Position numbers and translations under genes: made by a program. From contig JAHNEJ010003187.1 in assembly GCA_022559845.1 (NCBI GenBank), positions 163,402 through 227,401 of the forward strand: a stretch of DNA of 64,000 nucleotides. Direction: 5' to 3'. Shown piece by piece: positions 23,571-35,700 of this stretch. The notes beneath the pieces were generated by a model that saw only the letters and a list, made by a program, of their open reading frames with translations, made no database searches and had not been told where the DNA came from. Positions within the stretch are counted from its first letter, which is position 1. Each line of letters begins with the position of its first letter. Source of the DNA: Amorphophallus konjac (taxonomy: Eukaryota > Streptophyta > Magnoliopsida > Alismatales > Araceae).

Positions 23571-25238
23571 ATGGCAGCCGTCACCTACGGCCCCGAGATC
23601 GTTGCCAACCATGCCAGGATCGGCTACCTGGCAACGCCACTTGTTTTTGGCGACTTCCCAGCGGTCGTCGGCTCGCCCTTCTTCTTGGGCGTGGTACCGG
23701 TGGCTGAAGCCAGTTCAGCCATGCCTGCAACAACTGTCGGGGGCGTCAGGCCCTCGGCCCCATCAACTGGCCGGGTCCGCCCGGTCAAGAAGACAGTCGA
23801 TGAGGGTGTCAGACCCTCTGCTCCAACAACTGGCCGGTTTCATTCGGCCAAGAAGACTTCTGAGGGCGTCAGGCCTTCTGCTTCAGCTGATCGGGTCCGC
23901 CCGGTCAACAAGACAACTGTCGGGGGCGTCAGGCCTTCGGCTCCAGCAACTGGTCGGGTCAGTCCGGTCAACAAGACCATCACTGGGGGTGTCAGGCCCT
24001 CAACCTCGATTGCTGGTCGAGTCCGCTCGACTAAGAAGACAACTGTCGGAGGCGTCAGGCCTTCTGCCCCAGCAACTGGCCGGGCTAGTCCGGTCGACAA
24101 GGTCGTCTCTGATGGCGTCAGGCCTTCGGCTTCGTCGATTGGTCGGGTTCGCCCGGCCAAGGAATCAATCACTGAGGGTGTCAGACCCTCTACTGCATCA
24201 ACCGGCCGGGCTCGCCCGATCAAGGGGACCGTCCTCAAGGGTGTCAGACCCTCTGCTGCGGCATCTGGCCGGGTCCAGCCGGTCAACTCCCCAACTGTTA
24301 AGGGTGTCAAGCCCTTCATCCCAACAACCAACCGAGCTCCATTGGCTGCTCCGTCAACGGCCGAAGGTGTTAGGCCTTCTGCCCCAACTGTTGGCCGAGT
24401 CTTCTCGGTCAATCAAATCACTGCTGGCGTCGCTCATACTCAACGTGGGCAACGCCGCCGCCGCAACGGCGCCAACTCCAATGCGGCCACCCTCAGAGGT
24501 GCTGCCCTTGCTCAACGGGGGCAACCCCGCCGTCGTCGGGGTGACGCCATGCCTGTGGCGGGCGCCACCACTGCCGCCCCTGCTCAACGGGGGCAACGCC
24601 GTAGCCGCAAGGGTGTAAAGCCTGAAACGGCTGTCTCTCGCTCCGGCAAGACCCTAATTGTCGGAGACATCCGCATCCGGCTTGATGGAGGTGAGCCGAT
24701 CCTGCCCCGGGATCGTCATGTCCCGACTATTTCTACCTCCAATCGCTTCGAGCCCCTCCGGCAAGTCCGGGAGAAAGGAGCGAAAAAGAAGAAGTCTGCC
24801 GTATCGGCAGCAATCCAGGGCCCTCTGCAACGGCCCAAGCCACGAGCTCCCCGTCCAAGGACAGGGGACAACCCAATTGAGGAGCACCAGCTCCATTTGA
24901 AGAAGATCTGGGTCACCAAGGAGGAGGCCCGAATCATAAGGCGTGCGAGGACGGAGGAGCCCTTCCGCATGTCAGAGCTTCAGCGGATGCGGAGTCCGCC
25001 AAGCATTGAGGCCTCGACGTCTGCGAGATTTACATCTCAACCCCTACGGGGACAAAAGCGCCGAGAAGCCGGCAAGAAAGTGCGACCGACCTCCCCGTGG
25101 GCTAGTTCTACACACGGAGGAGGATCGCTCACCTCAAGCAGCCACATCCCGAGTGTCTGTCTTCGACAGACTTGGGAGGCCGCCCAAGCCGGAGCGACAA
25201 CCGCCCAAGAAAAAGCGGGTGGTCCAGGTGACCGATGA
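23571..25238 (+). CDS. Gypsy ORF1: basic protein with 20-residue tandem repeats
   Basis: The 555-codon frame begins MAAVTYGPEIVANHARIGYL, about 200 bases past the primer binding site. From about 23739 to 24430 it consists of roughly a dozen tandem units of about 20 residues around GVRPSAPATGRVRPVNKT. A second set of basic repeats follows (AQRGQRRRRNG-like), then a Lys/Arg-rich C-terminal part. The very basic composition suggests nucleic-acid binding, but this is an inference. Tat/Ogre elements often have an ORF of unknown function upstream of gag. The frame ends by TGA at 25236-25238, overlapping the next frame. A shift near 25.0 kb may have cut a longer ORF1-gag protein, because the overlapping frame looks more natural from about 25030 on. 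Confidence 0.7.
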   Translation: MAAVTYGPEIVANHARIGYLATPLVFGDFPAVVGSPFFLGVVPVAEASSAMPATTVGGVRPSAPSTGRVRPVKKTVDEGVRPSAPTTGRFHSAKKTSEGVRPSASADRVRPVNKTTVGGVRPSAPATGRVSPVNKTITGGVRPSTSIAGRVRSTKKTTVGGVRPSAPATGRASPVDKVVSDGVRPSASSIGRVRPAKESITEGVRPSTASTGRARPIKGTVLKGVRPSAAASGRVQPVNSPTVKGVKPFIPTTNRAPLAAPSTAEGVRPSAPTVGRVFSVNQITAGVAHTQRGQRRRRNGANSNAATLRGAALAQRGQPRRRRGDAMPVAGATTAAPAQRGQRRSRKGVKPETAVSRSGKTLIVGDIRIRLDGGEPILPRDRHVPTISTSNRFEPLRQVREKGAKKKKSAVSAAIQGPLQRPKPRAPRPRTGDNPIEEHQLHLKKIWVTKEEARIIRRARTEEPFRMSELQRMRSPPSIEASTSARFTSQPLRGQKRREAGKKVRPTSPWASSTHGGGSLTSSSHIPSVCLRQTWEAAQAGATTAQEKAGGPGDR

Positions 25239-25758
25239 CACTGTCAAAGTGTTCACCTGTTACGCCACCTCCGGCGACAAACAGCCCGAGAACACCTCGG
25301 GAGAGCTTGACCAACCCATCCAATATTTGAGGAGGTCAAGGCCGGTCTCTCGGATTCTAGCGCAGACGCAGCAGGCGCCGACCGCCGGTACATCTCAGCC
25401 TGAGCCGGCACGGCAAGAAGAGCGCCAGGAAGACGTCCACAGTATTGATGGGGACAGTCACTCCCGGCATGAAGAAGAGCTGGGGGAAGAGCCACGGGCC
25501 CCCACACTGGACAAGCTTCGACGAGAGAACCAAGAGCTCAAGAACCTGCTACAGTCGCTTTTGCGCGAAAAGGAGGTTCCTGTCCCGCCTCAGATGGCAC
25601 CGGCTGGAGCGGGTCAGCAACCTTCTCCCGTCCCAGCAGCAGCCAACGCCTCCGTCACCGCTGCAAGACTTCCACTGGCGGTGAACTTCGAAGTCCCGCC
25701 GCATGAAGCCAACGCGCGGTCATCTGCTACTCCTGCTGCAGAAAGCCTCATGGCGTAG
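24943..25758 (+). pseudogene. Gypsy gag, N-terminal region with coiled coil
   Basis: This frame carries SVFDRLGRPPKP (residues 72-83), a motif common just upstream of Tat-type gag cores. A short coiled coil follows (LDKLRRENQELKNLLQSLL, residues 189-207). It ends at an in-frame TAG (25756-25758) directly before the gag core, which continues in the same frame. The first codons overlap ORF1 in another frame, so its natural start is unclear. It would form the N-terminal part of the capsid precursor. Confidence 0.7.
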
Positions 25759-25764
25759 AAGCAG

Positions 25765-26658
25765 ATGATCGAGCGCATCGTAGAGGCGAAGTTTGCTCAA
25801 CATGGGGAGGGAGTGACTACCGTTGATTTGTACAGCGTGCCATATCCCCTCCATCATCAGTTTAAGAAGCTTCCGCCTGATTGTCCTAAAGTCCCGAAGC
25901 TCCAGAAGTTTAACGGGCAGGGCTCTCCGCATGAACATCTGGCCTATTACATGACGGCCATGGGTGAATTAGCCCTGGAAGAGGCATACTTGCTGCCGTA
26001 TTTCGCCACGTCTTTGACTGGCACCGCCTTCCAGTGGTATTCAAGGTTAAAGCCCAATTCAGTATCTGATTGGGCTGATATGCAAAAGAAGTTTGTCGAC
26101 CGCTTCCAAATGGTCGAACGCAAAGTCTCCCTAGCAGAGCTTTGTTCCCTTCGACAGAAGAAGGGTGAAACAGCATTAGACTTCATCAAGTGATGGAGGG
26201 ACGTCAGCATGTGCTGCGATAACCCTCCGACGCCTGAAGATGCAATCACCATCTGTCGCAGGGGTCTCTCGGCAGAAGTCAGTGAAAAGCTTCTGGGCTC
26301 CAACATCAGAAGCTTTGACCAGTTGAATACGGTGGTGGCGGAGATTGAAATGTTATTTGCTGACCACCCTACACAAGCTTCTGCCAAAGGCAAATCCTCC
26401 AAAGACCGTCTGGCTAGCGGCAAGGAGGTAAATGCCGTTGACTTCTCCCCGACGAATGGAGATAAAGGGGAAGGAAAGTCTAAAGGCAATGGCAAGAAGC
26501 CTGATGCCAAGGCAAGCGCGTCTCGGTTAGCGGAGAACATGAAGACGCCGTATTCCTTCAGGAAAGAGCATACTAAAATGCTCTTTGATCTATGCATGAA
26601 AGAGCAGCTCATTACCTTGCCAGATCCGCGGAAGCCCTCAGAGGTGGACAAGACATAA
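25765..26658 (+). pseudogene. Gypsy gag core (retrotransposon capsid domain), interrupted
   Basis: PKLQKFNGQGSPHEHLAYYM and LTGTAFQWYSRLKPNSVSDW identify the retrotransposon gag capsid domain that assembles virus-like particles in the cytoplasm. The stretch is one frame with a TGA at 26191-26193, where a CGA Arg codon is expected (FIK-stop-WRD), a change that fits deamination of methylated CpG. A second stop, TAA, is at 26656-26658. The C-terminal part (about 26209-26650) carries the usual gag tail and a Lys-rich, Gly-rich linker. Confidence 0.85.
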
Positions 26659-26673
26659 GATCCTACCTATTGT

Positions 26674-28512
26674 GTGTATCACCGAAGGTTGGGTCACACC
26701 ATTGGCGACTGCTATATTTTCAAGAACATAGCGGAAGAGCTCATTCAAAAGGGCTTGGTAAATATGTTGGGCCACGCAGTCGACCCACCTCAGCCTCATC
26801 ACTGGAGCCGATCGAACCGGTCGGCTAACGTTGTCCATATGGTGGCGATGGCTTCAAGCTCCAATGCCTCCGAAGCCGGGCTTTCAAGTCGACAGCCCAA
26901 TGGTGGTCCCAGAGCCACTCCTCCTCCATTCCCTGAATGTCTAGCATTGCGAAGAACCATTCGGAAAATCCGAGGGGAAATCCGGCAATTGCAACTGGAA
27001 CAAAGGCGCTTGCTGCAGTTCCTAGAGAGCATTGATCAGCAGTTGTCCACTTTCCCTTTTGGCCCATTTGCCAGGGGGTTAGCTCCAGCCCACATACGGG
27101 AGGCAGGTGTATCACCTGCCGGTCGGGCCCCGCTCAGGGGTTGGCTCTCTGAAGAGTCCTCGGATTCATCTGAAGACGAGGAGGACTCACCGGAAGACGT
27201 GGAGGCTCCACTTCAAGTCGAGCTCCCAGAAAAGTTATACTCCTTCCCTTTGGAAAAAACTCCCAATATCTTCTTCGCATGTCAGCGGGCAGGGTTGATT
27301 AGCCCGTCACCTCTGGAGCAGACACCAGGTGCTGCTTTTCATCAGAGCTATTGCCCATATCATGAAATTGTTGGCCATGTTATCCACAATTGTGAGCCGT
27401 TCAAGGACCTCGCCGAAGACTTGATCAGGCGAGGGAAGGTGGATATGGGCAAATTTCTAGTCGACCCACCGCAGCCGCATGCACGAAGGAGTCTTCACTT
27501 CTCCGTCAACGTCATTCATGCTGCAGCAGCCTTCCAGTTCCCCGAGCCGCAGGAGGAGGGAGTTAGTTCCCAGGGAGCCAGTTCCCAATCGCCCAAGTCC
27601 ACACTCTGGTATCCAGGGTGGCGACCCTCTCACCAGTGTTCTTTCCCCAAGGAGGACACTGAGAAGATTTTTGACAAGCTTCTGGAAGATGGCTGGGTGC
27701 TGACACATGACCCGCCGTCTTATTACAATGAGACGGCCAAGAGTCACCCCCGCTATTGCAAGTATCATGCAAGGGTGTCTCACCCCACTCGGCAATGCCC
27801 AGAGGTTCAAGACTTCATTGAAGCCCTCATCCAGAGAGGGGTTGTCGATACTCAGGGGAACTCCATGACGAGGTTGCATCTTGCAGAGGCCGCCAGAGAG
27901 ACTCTCCAACAGGTTCGGCAAGAAACTGAGACTTTCTCCCGATTAGCCCGGCCAAGTGAGCCCGCGAAAAATGATGAATTTCCATTACTCACTAAAGGCA
28001 AGGTCACCTATAAAAGGCCTAAAGTCCAGAACCCAGGAAGCCAAGCCGCGGGAGAGAGTTCCAAGGCCCGTCCCACGTCCAGTCAGCTTGGCATCGTCAT
28101 AAGAGAGAACTCTCGGCCCGATAACAAAGGCAAAGCCAAGGTGTCAGAACCTTCAGCCAAAGCTCCTGCCCAGTCAACAAGGCCGTTAGTCATGGAAAGA
28201 ACTCAACTTCTTAAGCCCGCGAAGACCACAGTGAAAGCTTCTATCAAGCTGGCGCAGCCGCCAATTGTAGAAAGGCCTCAGCAGCTCAAGCAAGCCAACC
28301 CACCGGTCCAAGCAAAGTCGGTGGAACCACAAAGCTCCCAGAGGCCCCACTGCAGACTGGCAGAGTTCCAGGAGTTACCTCCTGAAATAATTGCTCAGGC
28401 AATCAATGCTACCTTCCAGGCTCAACCGGAAGAGGTCAGCTGGACCAAAGTCCCTTCCAAAAAGAGCCATGGCACTAAAACTCCTAAGGAGCCAGGCCGG
28501 AGCAAAAAGTAA
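26674..28512 (+). pseudogene. Gypsy gag C-terminal region with three CX2HX4HX4C knuckles
   Basis: Three separate modules share the pattern Y-C-x-Y-H-x4-H-x4-C, followed by a helix of the form F-x-x-x-A-E-x-L-I-x-R/K-G: near 26668-26760, 27352-27450 and 27753-27845. Each has the zinc-knuckle spacing CX2(C/H)X4HX4C with His in the second position, as seen in Tat-type gag. They should bind the genomic RNA. Proline- and Gln-rich linkers separate them. The frame continues from the gag core after a TAA and itself ends at TAA 28510-28512. Triplication of the module is unusual. Confidence 0.75.
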
Positions 28513-28602
28513 AATTCTGGGGGCAAGCGAGTCCCACTGCCGAAGCAAACTCCTCTCTCTTCTCAAGAGGCAGCATGCCAAAAGAAGTAAGAGAAGAACC
28601 GT

Positions 28603-29115
28603 ATGAAGAATTTGAAGAGGAGATTGAAGAAGCAAGCCGAGCAAGCAGCTGCTATGGAGGCTCCTAAGGAGCCAACTCCTCTACAAAGACTTCAAAAGCT
28701 CATAGATGAGCTAGAGGAGTACACTCCCCCACATCCCACCAGGGTCGTCACTCTAGACGAGTATATTCCCTGGGACAAGCTTGGGCGCAAAGCCCGTCTT
28801 CTGCAATGGCTCCGGGAAATGGCCCACCGCCTTGAAGAGGGTGAAGACTTCCCAATCCCGGAGGAGCTCTCCTTATTCTACAAAGATGAGGAACTCACTG
28901 TCGAGATGCTAGATGAAATGTTGCAAGAGCTCTCCTGTAACATGGTGGCGATCCCGCCGCCCGACAATATTTATTGTCCAACAGCTGATAGCACTGGACG
29001 CCAAGCTCCTATGGCGACATATCAGCGTCGCTCGCAAGAAATGCCCGAGGTCGTGGCCGAGGTCGTGGCCGAGGACGTGGACGGGAAGGTCCCCCGACTC
29101 TTGATCAGGTTATAA
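28603..29115 (+). pseudogene. Gypsy gag-pro linker segment
   Basis: Same frame as gag, after two stops (28510-28512 and 28588-28590). It is a charged, Leu/Glu-rich segment of 170 codons (RLQKLIDELEEYTPPHPTRV) with no catalytic motif. Near 29046 a run encoding Gly-Arg repeats lies in the next frame, which then leads into the protease frame. The reading frame therefore changes here, by an indel or by programmed shifting. Confidence 0.6.
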
Positions 29116-29282
29116 TATTCAAAGGGGAGAAGCCGGGTCCTGTCCCAGAAACCCAAGTTCGGGGAATCCCGTTCATTCTCAACTCTTCAGAGGGTCCAAA
29201 CCCCGCCTCAACGGCTAAGCCGGGTGGTATTCCTTTTATAATCACATCCTCCGATGAAGAAGAGGAGCCAGCCAAGTCGCCA

Positions 29283-31286
29283 GTGTGCGGGAAGGTGTCA
29301 GAGCTGGCCGGCCCCTCCAAGAGGGTCGAGCCCGCAAGCCCAGTAGGTCCTTCTAATGAAGACCAGCCTGAGGAACCCTTGCCACCTCCGGAGGAGTCTT
29401 TGGCTCCGCTATTCCAAGAAGATGCGGAAGGACTGAACACGGAGGAGCGCCCTTCTAAGCGGGAGAAGCCTCGCCAGGCGCCGAAGACCCTGGCAGAGAT
29501 CATCCCGCCATTTGACAAGACCCGTGCTCGGGCGGACCGTAAAATCATTCATCATATGAAGCGGTTCCCAACAAATGTCACCATCTGGGAGGCCATCGCC
29601 TGGAGCAAGGATCTTCGGGAGGCTCTGGTCAAGATACTCCAAGACCCAGAGGCATATGAAGCCCATGTTGCGGAGTTGCAAGCCCAGGCATATGAAGCAC
29701 TCACAGCCAACATTTCCTTCACGGACAAAGACATGTTGCTGTCCTCTCCGTGTCATAATCGCCCCTTATATATGAAGGGGACGATTAATGGGCATGACGT
29801 GAATCGCATCATGGTTGACGCTGGAGCAGCCGTCAACATCATGCCTCTGAAGACTTTCAAGTCTCTATACTTGGCACCTTATTTGCAAAAGGTGACTGAT
29901 GTCAAGATCTCGGGATTCAATCAGGGTTCCGAGGAAGCGCTTGGTCGGGTTGTAGTCAAGCTTGCCTTGGGCGATTTTGTCACCCAAGTGACATTCTATA
30001 TCATCAACTCCGACACATCTTACAAGATGCTGCTTGGAAGACCCTGGCTTCATGAGAACTGGGTTGTTCCTTCAACTCTCCATCAGTGCATTAAGTATGC
30101 CAAGGAAGGGGAGCAACATACGGTCTTCGCAGATCAAGCCCTGTTCCACCCTAATGAGTGCCATTTGGCCGATGCTTCACTATATTTCGGGAAACCCACT
30201 TTAACGATCCCCGAGTCTTTAACAGACAAAGGGAAGCAAAAGGTGGACCCTGAAGTCGAGGAAGGGCAGCTCTTCACTGTCAACCAAGACATGGTAAAAC
30301 TGCACAAGCTGAGCCTCAGTGCCGCCTCCAAGCCAACTCAACCAGAGAGGCGAAGTGTTGACTTTAAAGCCAACCTCATCAGCCGGGTCATTGACGGGAG
30401 TATCTCTTTACCGCCTAAGTGCCTTCAACTCTTATCTCAATGGGAAGAACAGGAGGTGGAACAGTTGAAGATCTTTACAGTCTCCTATCAACGGAGAAGG
30501 AGACGCAACAAAGGCAAGAGGGACAAGCCGATCATCTTCTACAAAGGTAATTTAGTCCCACCGTGTCCTCTTGAAGATGATTTCGGCTGGGATGCTCCCG
30601 CCGATGTGGTGCCAGAGCCAGTCCAAGAGATGGATGATATGCCGAAATACATCAGGGAAATGTGCAAAAAGCAGCACATCCCGCAAACTCTGGACCCTGC
30701 ACGAGCGGCGTATTTCCATCAACTGTGGAACCCTCCGCAGGTTCGTGGGCAACCTCCCTTCTCCCACAAAGATACAAGGGGCCTTGGCTATGACCAGGAG
30801 ACGGACTTTGAGGTCCACTTTGCAGTCAACACCATAGGACTGCTACCTCTCCATCACAGGCAAGCAGAAGCTGAGCCTAAGATTGATGACTCTGTCAGGG
30901 AGTCCGTTGATGTGTCTACGACACCATCACCTTCATCAGGAGTCGACAACGACCACCCCTCAGAGGAAGGAGCAGCTCAGCCTGCTAACCATCAGCAAGA
31001 TGAAGCAAGCCCTCCGGCTTCAAGCCACGAGCAAAAGAGCTTCGAAGAATTTGATGTCTGTGAAGCCAACGCTGATGATGAGGGAGACTTCGTCGACCTC
31101 CAACCAGCTCCACCGGAGCTTGAAGACGGTGGTCAAGCAACTGTGGACGAGTTGATTGAAATCAATCTCGGAAGCAAAAATGACCATCGTCCCACCTTCA
31201 TAAGTGCTCTCCTCAGCGAGAAAGAAAGGCAGTCATATCGACAGCTTCCTAGAAGAGTTCAGGGATTGTTTCGCCTGGACTTATAA
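29283..31286 (+). pseudogene. Gypsy aspartic protease and pol N-terminal region
   Basis: A retropepsin-like domain occupies about residues 160-280. The catalytic box is IMVDAGAAVNIMP (Asp at 179, DAG instead of the usual DTG/DSG), and the closing LLGRPWLHE motif is at 250-258. It would process the Gag-Pol precursor. A long acidic linker follows, ending with LLSEKERQSY, the usual lead-in to Tat-type reverse transcriptase. At about 31236 the frame is lost; the reverse transcriptase continues in an overlapping frame. DAG may be a tolerated lineage variant or a damaged site. Confidence 0.8.
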
Positions 31287-32877
31287 AGAAATGCCCGGGC
31301 TCGATCCTTCTGTGGCTGAACACGAGCTAGCAATACTTTCAACAGTCAAGCCAGTCAAGCAAACTCAAAGGCGTATGCGCCACGAGCTGGAGCTGAAGGT
31401 CAATGCTGAGGTTGACAAAATGCTCAATGTGGACTTCATAGAGCCTTGCATGTACCCTGTGTGGCTCGCTAACATAGTCCCTGTCAAGAAGAAGAACGGC
31501 CAAGTCCGAGTCTGCATCGACTTCAGGGATTTGAATAAGGCATGCCCAAAGGACGACTTCCCTGTCCCAATCACTGAGACAATGGTTGATATGACCACTG
31601 GTCACGAAGCCTTGTCTTTTATGGACGGGTCGTCGGGCTATAATCAAATCTGCATGGCCGTCAAAGATAAAGACCATACGGCTTTCCGGTCTCCTAAGGG
31701 GATCTTCAACTACAAAAGGATGCCGTTCGGTCTGAAGAATGCCGGCGCAACCTATCAAAGGGCAATGACCAAGATCTTCGACGAGATGCTACATGACCTT
31801 GTCGAATGCTATGTTGATGATCTGGTCGTCAAGACAAAGAAGCGGAAGGATCACTTAGCTGACTTGCGTCGAGTCTTTGAAAGGCTTCGACAATTTCAAC
31901 TCAAGATGAACCCGATGAAGTGCGCCTTCGGCGTCTCCAGCGACAAGTTCCTTGGCTTTATTGTCAGGTACCGAGGCATAGAAATCGATCCTGATAAAAT
32001 CAAGGCCATAAGAGGACTGCCTCCGCCCAAGAACTTGACAGAGCTCAGATCTCTTCAAGGAAGACTCGCCTATATTAGGCGATTCATTTCTAATCTTTCT
32101 GGAAGATGCCTACCTTTCGGCAAATTGATGAAGAAAGGAGCACCTTTCATCTGGGACGAAGACTGTCAGAAGACCTTCGAGCAGATTAAGGAGTATCTAC
32201 TAACTCCTCCCGTTCTAGGAGCACCCGTCAGAGGGAAGCCCCTTATCCTCTACATTGCTGCCATGGATGCCTCTTTGGGGGCTCTACTAGCCCAGATCAA
32301 TGACGAGGGCAAGGAGCAGCCACTGTACTACCTCAGCCGAAAACTGATCGGGCCTGAGCATCGGTACGCTCCCATGGAAAAGATGTGCCTAGCTCTGGTG
32401 TTTGATGTCAAGAAGTTAAGGCACTATCTCCTAACCCACCGAGTGGAGCTCATCTCAAAATGTGACCCACTCAAGTTTCTACTCAGCCAGCCTGTCCTCT
32501 CTGGTAGACTCGGCAAATGGGCGCTTATCCTCATGGAGTTTGATATCACCTTCGTCCCACGCAAAGCGATCAAGGGACAAGGAATGGCGGAGTTCTTAGC
32601 AGCGCACCCTGTGCCAGAAGATTCGCCACTCAACTTCGAGCTGCCCGACGAAGAGGTGTTAGTGCCTTCTCAAGCCATTGGGGAGCATTCTGAAAAAGTC
32701 CCACCACAGATGGAGCCGGGTGTCCTCACCCTTGATCTCCCACATTGGGAGTTATATTTTGATGGTGCCTCTCGGACAATCAAAAGGGCCGGTGGCCTTA
32801 CAGACTATGTCTCAGGCGCGGGGGTAGTCTTTGTATCTCACAAGGCGGCATCCTCCACAACTCTTGCGCTCTCATGA
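31204..32877 (+). pseudogene. Gypsy reverse transcriptase and RNase H
   Basis: Reverse transcriptase copies the element RNA into cDNA in virus-like particles. Visible blocks are WLANIVPVKKKNGQVRVCID (residues 87-106), LSFMDGSSGYNQI with a metal-binding Asp (141), RMPFGLKNAGATYQR (172-186) and the YVDD catalytic box (203-206). RNase H follows from about 345 (LILYIAAMDASLGALLAQ). At about 514 LYFDGAS opens a second RNase H of the type acquired by Tat elements. The frame breaks near 32842 inside that second domain, and the remainder is in the next frame. Confidence 0.92.
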
Positions 32878-34484
32878 AGTCACTGACTAATAATGAGGCA
32901 GAGTATGAAACGCTAATCATTGGGCTTCAACTGGCACTGGAGATAGACATCAACTGCATCAAAGTGTATGGGGATTCTCAGCTCGTCATCCGACAACTAC
33001 TGGGCGTCTACGATGTCCCGAAGAAGGAGCTCGTCCCCTACCATGCAGCCGTCATGAGGCTCAAGGAAAAATTCTACCTATTTGAAATAGGTCATGTCCC
33101 TAGAGGCAGCAACTCCCAGGCTGATGCTCTTGCAAAGCTGGCAACAGCCCTAAAACTCCCGCCTGAGGGAGAATTAAATATTACTGTCAGACACCGAAGG
33201 CTTATGCCAAGTGTGCTCGACAAAGAATCCGGCCTCACTATCTACGAGGTCGACAATGTTCAAGAGGACAATGCTCCCGCAGAAGAAGATTGGCGCGAGC
33301 CAATTATAAAAATAAAGAACGGCTGGCTCCCTCCTGATCGGGCTCAGAGGGTGCAGCTGCTACGCAGGGCGACATCCTACCAGCTGATTGACGGTCTGCT
33401 CTTCAGGCTCGTCCATGAAAAAGACCGATCGGTCCTCCTGCGGTGCCTTTCGCCCAAGGAAGCAAAGACCGTCATGCACAAGATCCACTCCGGATTGTAT
33501 GGAGCTCACCAGGCAGGAGCTAAGATGAAAAATAGCATCAAGCTCAAAGGGTTCTATTGGCCTACCATGTACGAAGATTGCAATCAATACGCTCGTACAT
33601 GTCATCAATGCCAAGCGTTCGGCCCAGTCCCTCGGCGGCCACCTAACCCGCTCCATCCAACAGCGCCTACTTGGCCATTTGCAGAGTGGGGCATGGATAT
33701 TGTGGGACCATTCCCACCATCGTCCCAGGGGCACAAGTTCATACTCGCTGCCACCGATTACTTCTCCAGATGGGCGGAAGCCGTTCCACTACGTGAAGTT
33801 ACAGGGGAGATAGTTGCTCGTTTTGTGCGGCACTATATCATATACAGATTCGGCACCCCCAGTCGGATTATATCCGATAATGGCACGCCGTTTAAGAACA
33901 AGACTGTTTATGCTCTGGCGGCCAAGTTCCATATTGACTGGAGAGCGTCGTCGGTCTACAATCCCCAGGCCAATGGGTTAGCCGAGGCCTTCAACAAAAC
34001 CCTCTGCAAACTGTTGTCCAAGATAGTAGGTGGCCGCAAACAGGATTGGGGCGAGAAGGTCCACGAAGCCCTATGGGCCTATCGGACTATTTACAAAACC
34101 CCCACGGGTTGCTCCCCATTCTCTTTGGTCTATGGAGCTGAAGCAGTGATCCCTGTGGAGATCGAGCTGGCATCATACCGCGTTGCTGTGCACGCTGGAT
34201 TGCCGGGCCAAGACCAGTCCGAGATAGAAAGGAGGCTTGAAGAGTTGTCCAGCCTTGAAGGTCAAAGACTCAAAGCCTACAAACACTTACAAGTGTATCA
34301 AGCCCGCATGACACGTGCCTATGATAAGCTGGTCAAGCAACGGGCGTTCAAGAAAGGCGACCTTGTCATAGTCAAAGAAAAAGAGGTTCTCGCAGGAAGA
34401 TCCAGCGGCAAACTCCAGCCTAATTGGCGTGGGCCTTACGTTATCCAGAAGGTCTACGAAAGAGGGGCCTATACGGTCCTTTGA
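32874..34484 (+). pseudogene. Gypsy second RNase H (C-terminal part) and integrase
   Basis: The start completes the additional RNase H: LTNNEAEYETLIIGL (catalytic Glu), VYGDSQLVIRQL and GSNSQADALAKLA. Integrase follows with an HHCC zinc domain (H205, H212, C243, C246) and a D,D35E core: GMDIVGPF (D275), IISDNGTPF (D335) and GLAEAFNKT (E371). A C-terminal DNA-binding region includes KKGDLVIVKE. It would insert the cDNA into the nuclear genome. A frame change near 34480 gives a stop at 34482-34484, about 80 bases before the natural end near 34566. Confidence 0.92.
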
Positions 34485-35109
34485 CCACAAGGGAGACAAT
34501 CCCTTCCCTCCTCTCAACGGCAAGCATATGAAGCTCTACCATGCGCCACCGCAGAAGTTTCCATAGCCGCCTTCACAGGACAGTACCTCTTCTCAGTGAA
34601 GGTTCAAAAAAAAAAAAAAAGAGGTTAAAAATACTGATACCCCGACGGACTCAGTCAGCCTTCAACGGTTGGCTGAGGGTAAAAAGGCCATAGACCCGGT
34701 CGAAGTGAAAACCCGAAAGGGCGGCTCGGGCAAAAATGGGCAACCCCTCGGTGTGAAAACCCGAAAGGGCGCACTGGAAAAAGCTAAAGGGGGCCAGCCT
34801 CGGCGAAAACCCGAAAGGGCGGTGAGGTTGGTAATGTGAAAAAAAAATCCTCTCCCTGTCTATTTTAAGGGTGGCTCTAAGTCAATGACTCCACCCCATC
34901 TCGACCAAAACATCATATTGATGTCAGGGCTACACCTTAAGTGTCGCCCTATGACACCTAGTCCCACTGGCATTCTGACGGTATCATACTTTGTCCCATC
35001 GGGCTCGGCCTATGCATGCCTCTTCCGAGCTGCCGACCCATTCCGCCTATCGGCTTCCGGGTTCAGCTCACGTGTCTCTTCTGAGAAGTTAAACCCGCTT
35101 ACTCTCTTG

Positions 35110-35700
35110 TCCCACTAGGGACCGGCCTCAGTATGCTCTCTCGGGCTGCCAACCCTTCATGCCTTTCGGCTCATGTTTCATTCTAGGGAATGGCCTCAAT
35201 ATGCTCTTTCGGGCTGCCAACCCTTCATGCCTTTCGGCTCATCTAACCTCCTTGGGATTGGTCTCAGTACGCCCTCTCGGACTGCCAACCCATCATGCCT
35301 TTCGGCTCATCTTATCTTCTTGGGATTGGTCTCAGTATGCCTTTTCAGGCTGCCAACCCATCATGCCTTTCGGCTCATCTTACTTTTTTGGGATTTGGTC
35401 TCAGTATGCTCTCTCGGGCTACCAATCCATCGTGTCTTCTGGCACACGTCCCACCGGGTCTGGCCTCAGCATGTCCTCTCGGGCTGCCGACTCACCTACT
35501 TGCCTATCGGCTTTCGGGTTTGACTTTCACGTCCCACTGGGGTGGTCGAACCCATCTTTGTCCCACCGGGTATGGCCTCAGTATGCTCTCTCGGGCTGCC
35601 AACCCATTACGCCTTTCGGCTCCTTTCTATCCTCTTGGGTTCGGTCTCAGTATGCCCTCTCAGGCTACCAGCCCGTTTCGCCTTTCGGCTCACAGATTTG
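35110..35700. repeat. 68-bp tandem array
   Basis: About eight units with the core CTCAGTATGCTCTCTCGGGC then TGCCAACCC...ATGCCTTTCGGCTCAT. Cores start at about 35131, 35199, 35267, 35335, 35404, 35469, 35581 and 35650, so the period is 65-69 bp except for one gap. Confidence 0.88.

Noticed and set aside
23840..24412. A 190-codon minus-strand frame opposite gypsy ORF1.
   Set aside because: It is the antisense shadow of the 60-bp repeat array, which keeps all frames open. It has no start context or domain.
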